Assembly (NCBI RefSeq): GCF_024626475.1
Contig: NZ_JANKHH010000007.1
Coordinates: 62,001 to 126,000, forward strand
Source of the DNA: Parerythrobacter lacustris
GTDB taxonomy: Bacteria; Pseudomonadota; Alphaproteobacteria; Sphingomonadales; Sphingomonadaceae
Direction: 5' to 3'
DNA length: 64,000 nucleotides
Shown here: piece by piece, positions 25,240 through 33,382 of the stretch
How the letters are laid out: each line of letters begins with the position of its first letter
Position numbering within the stretch: the first letter of the stretch is position 1
Translations under genes and position numbers: made by a program
Notes under the pieces: generated by a model
What the model was told of the DNA's origin: nothing
Databases searched by the model: none
The model's input: only the letters and a program-made list of their open reading frames with translations

Positions 25240-27048
25240 TCACATCCCCCCCAGTGCCAGCATCGCCGAGCCGCCCTTTTCCGCGCTGTCGGCCTGCATG
25301 CGGAACATCGCGAACAGCTCGCGGCCCATGCCGTCGGCATCGCGCGGATCGGGTGCGGGCTCGCGACTGGCGAGGTCGGCACTGGTCGAAAGCTCGCCCG
25401 TTTCCGCGCAGAGCCGCACCATGTCTCCATCGCGGAGCCGCGCCAGCGGGCCGCCGCCGAGCGCTTCGGGCGTGCAGTGGATCGTGGCCGGCACTTTGCC
25501 GCTCGCGCCCGACATGCGCCCGTCGGTGACCAGCGCGACATGGTAGCCGCGATCCTGCAGCACGCCCAATGGAGGGGTCAGCTTGTGCAGTTCGGGCATG
25601 CCGTTGGCGCGCGGCCCCTGGAAGCGGACCACCACCACCACGTCGCGATCGAGTTCGCCCGCCTTGAAAGCCTCGGCCACCGCATGCTGGGTGTCGAACA
25701 CCCGGCAGGGTGCCTCGACGGTCCAGCGGTCGCGCGCGACGGCGGAGGATTTGAAGCAGGCGCGGCCGAGATTGCCGGTGACGAGCTTCATCCCGCCGTC
25801 GGGCTGGAACGGGTCGCGCGCGGGGCGCAGCATGGTCTCGTCGCCGCTTTCGCCGACTGCGCGCCACGTCAGCGCGTCGCCCTCCAGCCCCGGCTCCTGC
25901 GCATAGGCCGACAGGTCTCCGGTGCCGACGGTCAGCACGTCGCGGTGGCACAGCCCCTCTTCCAGCAGCGTGCCGATCACGAAGCCCATCCCGCCCGCGT
26001 CGTGGAAATGGTTCACGTCGCCCGCGCCGTTGGGATAGACATTGGCGACCAGCGGCACCGCGCTCGACAGCTCGGCGAGGTCGGTCCAGTCGAACTCGAT
26101 GCCCGCCGCGCGCGCCATCGCCGGGATGTGGATCGCGTGATTGGTCGATCCGCCGGTCGCAAGCAGGCCGATCGCGGCGTTGACGATCGCCTTTTCGTCG
26201 ACGCATTGGCCGAGCGGGCGATAGTCGTTGCCGCTGCGCCCGATCGCGGCGACCCGGTGGACCGCCTCGCGGTCGAGCGCCTGCCGCAGCTGCGTGCCCG
26301 GCTGGATGAAGGCCGCGCCCGGGATATGCAGCCCCATCATTTCCATCATCATCTGGTTGGAATTGGCGGTGCCGTAGAAGGTGCAGGTGCCCGGCGAATG
26401 ATAGCTGCCGAGCTCGCTTTCGAGCAGTTCGGCGCGGCTCGCCTTGCCTTCGGCATAAAGCTGGCGGACGCGGACCTTTTCCTTGTTCGAAATCCCGCTC
26501 GGCATCGGGCCGCTTGGCACAAAGATCGCGGGCAAATGGCCGAAACGCAGCGCGCCGATCACCAGCCCCGGCACGATCTTGTCGCAGATACCGAGCATCA
26601 ACGCGCCGTCGTACATCGCGTGGCTGAGGGCGACCCCGGTCGACAGCGCGATGACGTCGCGGCTGAACAGGCTCAGCTCCATCCCCGTCTCGCCCTGCGT
26701 CACTCCGTCGCACATCGCCGGCGTCGCGCCCGCGACCTGCGCGGTCGCGCCGACCTCGCGGGCGTAGATCTTCAGCCGCTCGGGATAGCGGCCATAGGGC
26801 TGGTGCGCGCTCAGCATGTCGTTGTAGCTGGTGACGATGCCGATATTGGGCCCGCGATGCGCCTTGAGCGCGGCCTGATCCTCCAGCGCCCCGGCATAGG
26901 CATGCGCGAGGTTGGAGCACGAGACTTGCGACCGGTCGGGCTGGTTGTCCGCCTCACGCGCGATGAGGTCGAGATAGCGCGCGCGGCTGTCACGCGACTT
27001 CTCGATCACCCGCTGCGTGACGCGGTGGATGGTGTCGTGGAGCGTCAT
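25240..27048 (-). CDS. edd: 6-phosphogluconate dehydratase Edd
   Basis: Dehydrates 6-phosphogluconate to KDPG, the defining Entner-Doudoroff step, using a [4Fe-4S] cluster. The 602-residue IlvD/Edd protein has [21 protein letters not shown] near residue 70, [19 protein letters not shown] near 120, [28 protein letters not shown] near 215 and [23 protein letters not shown] near 520. ATG 27048 is chosen (a GTG one codon earlier is possible). It lies between zwf and glk and is bracketed by the two nested inverted-repeat elements. Confidence 0.96.
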   Translation of the reverse strand: MTLHDTIHRVTQRVIEKSRDSRARYLDLIAREADNQPDRSQVSCSNLAHAYAGALEDQAALKAHRGPNIGIVTSYNDMLSAHQPYGRYPERLKIYAREVGATAQVAGATPAMCDGVTQGETGMELSLFSRDVIALSTGVALSHAMYDGALMLGICDKIVPGLVIGALRFGHLPAIFVPSGPMPSGISNKEKVRVRQLYAEGKASRAELLESELGSYHSPGTCTFYGTANSNQMMMEMMGLHIPGAAFIQPGTQLRQALDREAVHRVAAIGRSGNDYRPLGQCVDEKAIVNAAIGLLATGGSTNHAIHIPAMARAAGIEFDWTDLAELSSAVPLVANVYPNGAGDVNHFHDAGGMGFVIGTLLEEGLCHRDVLTVGTGDLSAYAQEPGLEGDALTWRAVGESGDETMLRPARDPFQPDGGMKLVTGNLGRACFKSSAVARDRWTVEAPCRVFDTQHAVAEAFKAGELDRDVVVVVRFQGPRANGMPELHKLTPPLGVLQDRGYHVALVTDGRMSGASGKVPATIHCTPEALGGGPLARLRDGDMVRLCAETGELSTSADLASREPAPDPRDADGMGRELFAMFRMQADSAEKGGSAMLALGGM

Positions 27049-27085
27049 CACGCCGTCAGTCCTTGCGGCAAAGCCGCGCTATTGG

Positions 27086-27185
27086 TTTCTCGCAGAGGAC
27101 GCAGAGGGAAGAAGAGACGCAGAGAGGTTGCGGAAAGCGGATACATCTTCGCGTCTCCTTTTTCCTCTGCGCTCTCTGCGTGAAA
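27086..27185. repeat. Second nested-repeat element between zwf and edd
   Basis: The arms at 27086-27120 and 27151-27185 are complementary at most of 35 positions and are built from CGCAGAG(A/G) units. It is the same style as the 25010-25230 element but shorter and more diverged, with a 30-base loop. It occupies the intergenic space just upstream of edd. Confidence 0.75.
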
Positions 27186-27237
27186 CACATTCGGGGCCTG
27201 CAGCGCAGAACGAAGCCCGCTGCCGTGGTACTGCGCC

Positions 27238-28677
27238 CTACTCATGCCAGGTCACTCCGTCGCGTTCGGCCAGGGCAATGGCCGCGCTCGGGCCCCAGCT
27301 GCCGGCGGTGTAGGTCTTCGGTTTGAGCTCCTCGGCATCCCACAGCCCGCGGATCGCGTCGATCCATTCCCATTGCGCTTCCACCTCGTCGCGGCGGACG
27401 AACAGCGTCTGGTCGCCTTCGATCAGGTCGAGCAGCAGGCGCTCGTAGGCGATCCGCCGCACCGCGCCGCTGAAGACATCGGGCATGGCGATGTTGAGCG
27501 GCACCTGCCGCAGGCGGATGCCCTCGCGGTCGAGCCCCGGCACCTTGGCCATCAGCGACAGGGTGATGTTTTCTTCCGGCTGGATGCCGATCACCAGTGT
27601 GTTGGGCTGCATCGTCGCACCTTTTCCGGCGAAAATCGAATGCGGCACGCAGCGGAACTGGACGACGATCTCGGTCACCCGCTGCGGCAGGCGCTTGCCG
27701 GTACGCAGGTAGAAGGGCACGCCCTTCCACCGCCAGTTGTCGACATGGGCTTTGATCGCGACGAAGGTTTCGGTGTCGCTGTCTTTCCCCAGTTCGTCGT
27801 CGTATCCGGGCACCGCCTCGCCCTTGATCGCGCCCGCGCGGTACTGGCCGGTGACGGTCTGGCCCGCCGCGACCTTGCGCAGGGATCGCAGCACCTTGAC
27901 CTTCTCGTCGCGCACAGCGGTGGCATCGAAGTGTCCCGGCGGTTCCATCGCGACCAGCGCGAGCAGCTGGAGCATGTGGTTCTGCACCATGTCGCGCAGC
28001 GCGCCGGCATCGTCGTAGAAGGCGACCCGGCCTTCGAGCCCGACCGTTTCGCCCACGGTAATCTGGACATGGTCGATATGCGCTGCGTTCCACAGCGGTT
28101 CGAACATCAGATTGGCAAATCGCAACGCGAGCAGGTTCTGCACCGTCTCCTTGCCGAGGTAATGGTCGATGCGGAAGATGCGCTCCTCGGGATAGGCACT
28201 GGCGACCGCATCGTTGATCTCGCAGCTCGATCCGAGGTCGGTGCCGAGCGGCTTTTCGAGGCACATGCGCACGGTTTCGCCATCGAGCCCAGCGTGCTGC
28301 AGACCCTTGATCGTCGGCTCGAACAGGCTCGGCGCGGTCGACAGGAAAATGGCGAGACCCTGCCCGGTTGGGCCAACCTTGTTGGCAAGTTCGGTATAGC
28401 CTTCGAGCGTGGTCGCATCGAGCGGCTGGTAGCTCAGCCGGTTGAGGAAGCCCGCCATCCCGCCGCGGCGGTTGGCGGGGAGGTGCTTTTCCAGCGCTTC
28501 ACGCGCGAACTGGCGATAGCCGTTGTCGTCGAGGTCGCTGCGTGCGGTGCCGATGATCTTGAGATCGGGATGGATCAGCTCGTCCGCATGGAGCGCGCAC
28601 AGACTGGGCAACAGCATCCGCTGCGCCAGATCGCCGGTGGCACCGAACAGCAGGAGTCGGTCGGCGGTGAAACTCAT
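27238..28677 (-). CDS. zwf: Glucose-6-phosphate 1-dehydrogenase Zwf
   Basis: Oxidises glucose 6-phosphate to 6-phosphogluconolactone with NADP+, feeding the Entner-Doudoroff and pentose phosphate routes. The 479-residue product shows the coenzyme fold at LLFGATGDLAQRMLLPSL, EKPLGTD, the catalytic RIDHYLGKETVQN near residue 175 and FRCVPHSIF near 330. It is the first gene of the minus-strand block zwf-edd-glk-eda-ppc. No pgl gene is adjacent. The 210-base gap upstream to the divergent lipoprotein gene should hold its promoter; no strong box was recognised. Confidence 0.97.
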   Translation of the reverse strand: MSFTADRLLLFGATGDLAQRMLLPSLCALHADELIHPDLKIIGTARSDLDDNGYRQFAREALEKHLPANRRGGMAGFLNRLSYQPLDATTLEGYTELANKVGPTGQGLAIFLSTAPSLFEPTIKGLQHAGLDGETVRMCLEKPLGTDLGSSCEINDAVASAYPEERIFRIDHYLGKETVQNLLALRFANLMFEPLWNAAHIDHVQITVGETVGLEGRVAFYDDAGALRDMVQNHMLQLLALVAMEPPGHFDATAVRDEKVKVLRSLRKVAAGQTVTGQYRAGAIKGEAVPGYDDELGKDSDTETFVAIKAHVDNWRWKGVPFYLRTGKRLPQRVTEIVVQFRCVPHSIFAGKGATMQPNTLVIGIQPEENITLSLMAKVPGLDREGIRLRQVPLNIAMPDVFSGAVRRIAYERLLLDLIEGDQTLFVRRDEVEAQWEWIDAIRGLWDAEELKPKTYTAGSWGPSAAIALAERDGVTWHE

Positions 28678-28889
28678 GCGCGTGCATCTCCCTCGTCTCG
28701 CAGCAGCTTATCTAGCAGCGCACAGGAGTGCACGCCATGCACCGCAATCGTATTCTTATGCCGCAAAGCCGGCGGAGGTTGATGATGCAAACGAAGTAAT
28801 CATCGGTCCGGTTGACCTAAACAAGACTCGCTCTTGCAAATGCGTTATGGTAAATTTCCACGGTCGGGCTTCAAGGGGGGGAAAGACAG

Positions 28890-31298
28890 GTGCGCAAGTG
28901 CGTAGTGACTTCCATATTTTTTGGTGCGGCTCTCGTAGCCGGATGTAAAACGCCCTATGGCCTAAGTCTGAGCGACCCGGTCTATGACGAAGAGCCGCTG
29001 GCGGGTCGGATCACCTATACCGATCCGAAGCTCTATCGACGCGGTGCGCTGATCAACGAGCGGCGGGAAGAAACGGAATATCTCGATGATCTGATCGAGG
29101 ACTCTAAAACAGCCAGTTTCACGCCTGAAATCGTCCGCCAGCTTGAGGTGGTCACGAGCCTTTCTGCGGCGCTTGGCCTAAAATTCGATCCTGCCGCAGG
29201 GACTAGTTATACCCGAACCGAGGAGCAGAATGAGCTCAAGCAGGAGCTGGATACGCTTCGGCTGCAGATGGAGGTTGACCAGCTAAAGCGCGATATCGAG
29301 CTGGCGCGGGCCAAACTTCCCGAGCAAACAGAGCCGTCGGGGCCGATCGACGGCGACGAGTCGGACACTCCGGCATCGGGACCGGGGGCTCCCAATTCGG
29401 TTGATGGACTAGCGGCTGCGGTCAACAAGCTGCAGGCCGATCTTGCGAAGTATCTCGCCTCTAACGTCCAAGGGCTCACCGCGACAAGCATCACTGCCAA
29501 TCCAATTGATGTTTTCTATGATCGGCAAACCTATCGCGAGATTCTCAACGGCGAGCGGAATGCGGTAAGCCTTGACGAGCTGCATGACCGAAATGGCGCG
29601 TCGCTGGTCCGGCTCAACATGACAGCAACAGTGTTTCCGCCGATGAAGTCGCATCGCGCGACGTTCGGCCAGCTCAAGTTCAGCGTCACGGGTCCGGACA
29701 TGAGCGACGAAACCTTGGTTCCGCTTTATCGCGACTGGCTGGCGCGCGTCAGCACCCAGGCGTCGCAGCGCGTCGGTACGACAAACGGGTTTGAAAAAAC
29801 TACGCTTGGCAGTTCGCTCGAGCGGACCGGTGACCTGCTGGATCTCGTCCGCTTCGAATACTCGACCAGTTCCACCAATACGAAATGCCGGGGCCTCGCT
29901 GTCGATCAGACGACCTTGCAGGGATGTCAGGTGATGTGGCTCGCCACGCCGCGTTTCACATATTCAGCGTCCGGCACTGCACGTTCGCCGGACATTGCCG
30001 GACTGGTCCGTCAATTCCCGCCACAAGGAAGCCCGGATACGCAGCTAATTACCGCAGCTCTGGGCAATGTCGATTTCGACCGGTTCTGCCGGCCCGATGC
30101 TCGAACCGTGCCTCTGGCAGGTTTCCCCCCTGACGCACAGGCCAATCAAGGCAAAGCGCTGGATTTGGCAAATGCGCTTACGACCCTGCGCGACTTTGCA
30201 CCGGCCCTGGAGTTTCAGGCCCAGTCGATCGCCAACAACAATAGCATCGGGACGATCTACTTCAAGCCGCTTGAATTCAGCGATCGGGCGACGATCGCGC
30301 AGGCCGATGCCCTTATCGAAAGTGTCAAACGGCTTCAGGCCGACTATCCCTACTCGTGCGGCGCAGTCGGTCCGATCGGTCCCTTCACTGTGCCGAGCGT
30401 GTTCAAGAGTGCATTAGCCAAGGAAGAGGAGCGTGCACGCTTCTATTCAATCGGTCCCAAACAACAGGTCCAAATCGTTTCTTCGCAGGCGCGAGCCGCC
30501 GAATCCATTGCGCTGGCTGCTTCACTTGCCGGCAGTGTCCCGACACAAGGCATCGGAGCTGACGCCGCCCTCGGATTTGGCCGCAACGCCGTCGGGCGTG
30601 CTGACGCGCTCGAGCGAGTGCCACTGGTCGTTGCATTCGGTGATGCGGGCTCGGCGAATCCCGAGTTCGGTTGGATGATGGGGCCACGTAGTGTACTCGA
30701 TCCGAAGAAGCAGGAGTTGCGCTTTGCTCAAGGCCTCCGTCCGCAGGACCTGTCGGTCGATCTGATTGTACCGGGCTGGTGGCCTTATATCGACCTTGTA
30801 TCCAGTTCGGCATGGTCGCCCGATTGGGAGGGAAGGGGCGGCAGGTCGGGTGCGTCGGCGCGTTCACGCACCACCAGGGTCGACCTTTCGCCATCTACCG
30901 CCGATTACGACAACATTACGGCACGGATATTGGGCAATGCCAGTTTCAAAGTTGCGAGCATCGACGGCGCGCCGATCCCGAGTTCGATTGTCGCCTGTTC
31001 GAACAATGTTTCGATCATCTTCGTGGGGCCGCAGCTATGGCGGGCCGATCGGGTTGTCATCGGCGGAAAGTCGGTTGATGGCAGCGCGATCAAGGTACTT
31101 CCCGATCTCAGCGGAATCGTTGTCAATGTCGCGTCGGTCGATTTTCCGACGCTGTCGGGGGCAAGTGGGGCCTCGGCGCAGGTAGAAGTACAGATCCTCA
31201 CCCCATACGGCAGGACTCGTTCCGAGTTGTTGGTCGCCGGACTCAAGAAAGACGGTTGCGCCGCCAAACCCGCCAAACCCGATGAGCAGGGCAAGTAA
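28890..31298 (+). CDS. Large lipoprotein of unknown function
   Basis: 802 residues from GTG 28890, behind an AAGGGGGGG stretch. The signal peptide ends in the lipobox LVAGC, so Cys-19 should be lipidated. Residues about 105-150 form a coiled coil (EEQNELKQELDTLRLQMEVDQLKRDIELARAKL), followed by a Ser/Pro/Gly linker, a region of mixed alpha/beta, and a beta-rich C-terminus (residues about 650-785) resembling stacked beta-sandwiches. No family was recognised. By eye the DNA is richer in A/T and freer in codon use than its neighbours, suggesting a separate origin. Only a 62-codon ORF follows. Confidence 0.75.
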   Translation: MRKCVVTSIFFGAALVAGCKTPYGLSLSDPVYDEEPLAGRITYTDPKLYRRGALINERREETEYLDDLIEDSKTASFTPEIVRQLEVVTSLSAALGLKFDPAAGTSYTRTEEQNELKQELDTLRLQMEVDQLKRDIELARAKLPEQTEPSGPIDGDESDTPASGPGAPNSVDGLAAAVNKLQADLAKYLASNVQGLTATSITANPIDVFYDRQTYREILNGERNAVSLDELHDRNGASLVRLNMTATVFPPMKSHRATFGQLKFSVTGPDMSDETLVPLYRDWLARVSTQASQRVGTTNGFEKTTLGSSLERTGDLLDLVRFEYSTSSTNTKCRGLAVDQTTLQGCQVMWLATPRFTYSASGTARSPDIAGLVRQFPPQGSPDTQLITAALGNVDFDRFCRPDARTVPLAGFPPDAQANQGKALDLANALTTLRDFAPALEFQAQSIANNNSIGTIYFKPLEFSDRATIAQADALIESVKRLQADYPYSCGAVGPIGPFTVPSVFKSALAKEEERARFYSIGPKQQVQIVSSQARAAESIALAASLAGSVPTQGIGADAALGFGRNAVGRADALERVPLVVAFGDAGSANPEFGWMMGPRSVLDPKKQELRFAQGLRPQDLSVDLIVPGWWPYIDLVSSSAWSPDWEGRGGRSGASARSRTTRVDLSPSTADYDNITARILGNASFKVASIDGAPIPSSIVACSNNVSIIFVGPQLWRADRVVIGGKSVDGSAIKVLPDLSGIVVNVASVDFPTLSGASGASAQVEVQILTPYGRTRSELLVAGLKKDGCAAKPAKPDEQGK

Positions 31299-31336
31299 CG
31301 GCTCCCTCACCGCCAGACGCACAAGGAACGACCAGC

Positions 31337-31525
31337 ATGGAACAGGGCACGATCAGCAGTCATTTTGTCTACTACCACATCAAGCCTGACGCGATCGACA
31401 AGATCGTCGTATTCCACGAGGGTGCGATATACCCGTCCGGCACGCAATTCGCAGTGGGCGATCGCGTCAACTTCGAACGCTACAAGGATTATCCAGACTG
31501 GGCGAAGCGGGTCGAGCGCATCTAG
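31337..31525 (+). CDS. Small hypothetical protein (possible OB-like fold)
   Basis: 62 residues (MEQGTISSHFVYYHIKPDAIDK...). Aromatic residues alternate with charged ones and the tail FAVGDRVNFERYKDYPDWAKRVERI recalls the last strands of cold-shock or OB-type domains, but the RNP motifs are absent and the similarity is weak. It lies 38 bases after the large lipoprotein and may share its transcript. The stop is three bases from the convergent transglutaminase stop. Confidence 0.5.
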   Translation: MEQGTISSHFVYYHIKPDAIDKIVVFHEGAIYPSGTQFAVGDRVNFERYKDYPDWAKRVERI

Positions 31526-31528
31526 GGC

Positions 31529-32326
31529 TCACCCAGTTGAGACGCATACCCGGCTGTAGAGGAAGTCGCTCGGGCCGAAGCTGGTGAGGAAGCTGACATC
31601 CGCCGCGTCGCGTCCGACGCCGATCTTGGCGGTGTATGCCGGGTCGGCCATGCCGGTGGCGTCGACTATGTGCCAGGCACCGCCGCTTTCGACCGAGGGA
31701 TCGGCGAGGAAGACCTCCGCCACGGCATGGAAATCCTGCGGTTCGACCCGCGGGGCATAGCACGCGACATAGCGCGCGGGGATGGTCGAGGCGCGGGCGA
31801 GAGCGACCAGCACATGGGCATAGTCGCGGCAGATGCCGCGCCGTTCGATGAAACTGTCGCGCGCGGTGGTGTTGACCGTGCTCGATCCCGGCGCATAGGT
31901 GAAGCGATCGGCAATCCAGTCGCGGATCGCCGCGATCCGCCCGCCGCCGCCGGTTCCTGCGAACTCGCTCTCGACGAAATGCTGGAAGCTGTCCGCCGGG
32001 CAATAGCGGCTGTCGAGCAGGTAGTGCACCGCCTCGCCGGGGAGCTCGTGCGGCGGCAGCGCGTCGAGCGTGGCGATATTGGCGAGGATGCGGTGAAGCT
32101 CGATCTCGGCATGGTAGGCGACCTCGAACCGCCCGTTGGTCCGCAGCCAGATGCGCTCGCCGATATCGTCCTCCGCCGCGACGCGGGCGCAATGCTCGGC
32201 ATCGGACATTTTCGTCTCGGTCGATAGAATGCGCTGTTCGGGGATCGCCGCCGCCTCGAACTGCAGCAGGATATCGGTCGGCTGGTCGGTCGAGAAGGCG
32301 AAGCTGGCGGAGATCGAGAGGGTCAT
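31529..32326 (-). CDS. Transglutaminase-like cysteine protease family protein
   Basis: 265 residues. An N-terminal beta domain (residues 1-95) typical of bacterial transglutaminase-like proteins is followed by the catalytic core. Cys is in RRGICRDYAHVLVALARA, His in DFHAVAEVFL and Asp in WHIVDATGMA, giving a complete Cys-His-Asp triad. Such proteins are predicted cytoplasmic peptidases or protein cross-linkers; none of the sphingomonad members is well characterised. No signal peptide is visible. It converges with the small ORF and precedes the phytase gene on the same strand as that gene's neighbour. Confidence 0.88.
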   Translation of the reverse strand: MTLSISASFAFSTDQPTDILLQFEAAAIPEQRILSTETKMSDAEHCARVAAEDDIGERIWLRTNGRFEVAYHAEIELHRILANIATLDALPPHELPGEAVHYLLDSRYCPADSFQHFVESEFAGTGGGGRIAAIRDWIADRFTYAPGSSTVNTTARDSFIERRGICRDYAHVLVALARASTIPARYVACYAPRVEPQDFHAVAEVFLADPSVESGGAWHIVDATGMADPAYTAKIGVGRDAADVSFLTSFGPSDFLYSRVCVSTG

Positions 32327-32359
32327 CGCCCTCTCAATGCACCAGCCTTGCTTCTGTGC

Positions 32360-33382
32360 CTACTCCAATCCGATCGCGGCCTTCACGTCCTGCCAGCTGA
32401 CCAGCTTGAAGTTCTGTGCTGCCGGAGCATTCTGCCCGTCCTGCGCGATGAACAGGCCGGCGGGATAGGCCGGGCCGAAGCTGCGGATATCGAGCTCGAT
32501 TCCGTCGGTTTCTTCGGTCGCGCCAAAGGTGCCGGCGGCGATGCGAAAGCGGCCGACCGGCTCCATCCCCGGCAGGCGGAACACTGAGTAGGCGTTGTCG
32601 CCCTGCGAGGAAGCGACGAGGTAGCCGCCATCGCTGCCCTGCGGCGCGATCGCGAGGCCTTCGACGTCGGCGACCAGTACCTTGTTGTCGACGGCAGCAA
32701 CCAAGCGCTTGGCCCCGTTCTCCGTGTCGATGGCCCAGATCCCGGCGTCTTCCTCGCCGATATAGAGCGTGCCCGTGCGCGGGTCGGCGATGCAGCCTTC
32801 GGGCTGGGTCGGGACGGTGGCGAGGGTGCGGGTCATCGCGACCGGGCTGCCGGGGAGCAGGCGGCTGTCGTAAATCACCCCGTTTTTGGGCGCGCTGTAG
32901 ACCGTTACCTCACCCTCGCCCGTCACCCCGCCGAAGCAGATGCCATAGGCTTCACCGGGCCCCACCGGGTGCGATCCCGCGGGTTCCAGCTCGCCGGTGA
33001 CGATATCGAGCAGCGAAAGGTGGATTCGCGCGTTGGCCAGATCGCTCCGATCGCTTGCGGCGACCAGCACGCGTCCGTCGGGCAGTTCGGCCAGATCGAC
33101 GTTGTTGAGCCCCGGCGCAGGGAGGAAGCTCTTCTGCTTGCCGGCGAGGTCGTAGACGTAGAGCCCGCCCTTCTTGTCGGTCGCGACGATCAGGCTCTTC
33201 GCCGGGTCGGCGGCGTTGCGCCAGATCGCCGGGTCGTCCGCCGCGTCCTCGTTGACGGTGCCGACGGGGACGGTTTCGGCCAAGGCCGTCACCGTCACCG
33301 CCGGATCGCCGGTGATCGGGGTGGTAGCGCAGCCGCCGAGCAAGGCAGCGGCTGCGAGCGGGGCGAGGGCAATCCTGCGCAT
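32360..33382 (-). CDS. Beta-propeller phytase (BPP), lipoprotein
   Basis: 340 residues with a lipoprotein signal (LLGGC; Cys-18 lipidated), so probably anchored in the periplasm or outer membrane. The propeller shows family blocks in order: DAADDPAIWRN (calcium-binding acidic site), ATDKKGGLYVYDLAGK, NNVDL, SDRS, PEGCIADPRTGTLYIGEEDAGIW, DVEGLAIA, SSQGDNAYSVF and ETDGIELD. It hydrolyses phytate and releases phosphate. It is translationally coupled to the upstream TonB receptor (TGATG), suggesting that the receptor takes up the substrate or products. Confidence in the family is high. Confidence 0.92.
   Translation of the reverse strand: MRRIALAPLAAAALLGGCATTPITGDPAVTVTALAETVPVGTVNEDAADDPAIWRNAADPAKSLIVATDKKGGLYVYDLAGKQKSFLPAPGLNNVDLAELPDGRVLVAASDRSDLANARIHLSLLDIVTGELEPAGSHPVGPGEAYGICFGGVTGEGEVTVYSAPKNGVIYDSRLLPGSPVAMTRTLATVPTQPEGCIADPRTGTLYIGEEDAGIWAIDTENGAKRLVAAVDNKVLVADVEGLAIAPQGSDGGYLVASSQGDNAYSVFRLPGMEPVGRFRIAAGTFGATEETDGIELDIRSFGPAYPAGLFIAQDGQNAPAAQNFKLVSWQDVKAAIGLE

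Noticed and set aside
28812-28841. Promoter TTGACC with GCAAAT for the large lipoprotein
   Set aside because: The -10 match is weak and the TTATGG alternative is too far away. I could not support it enough to list.
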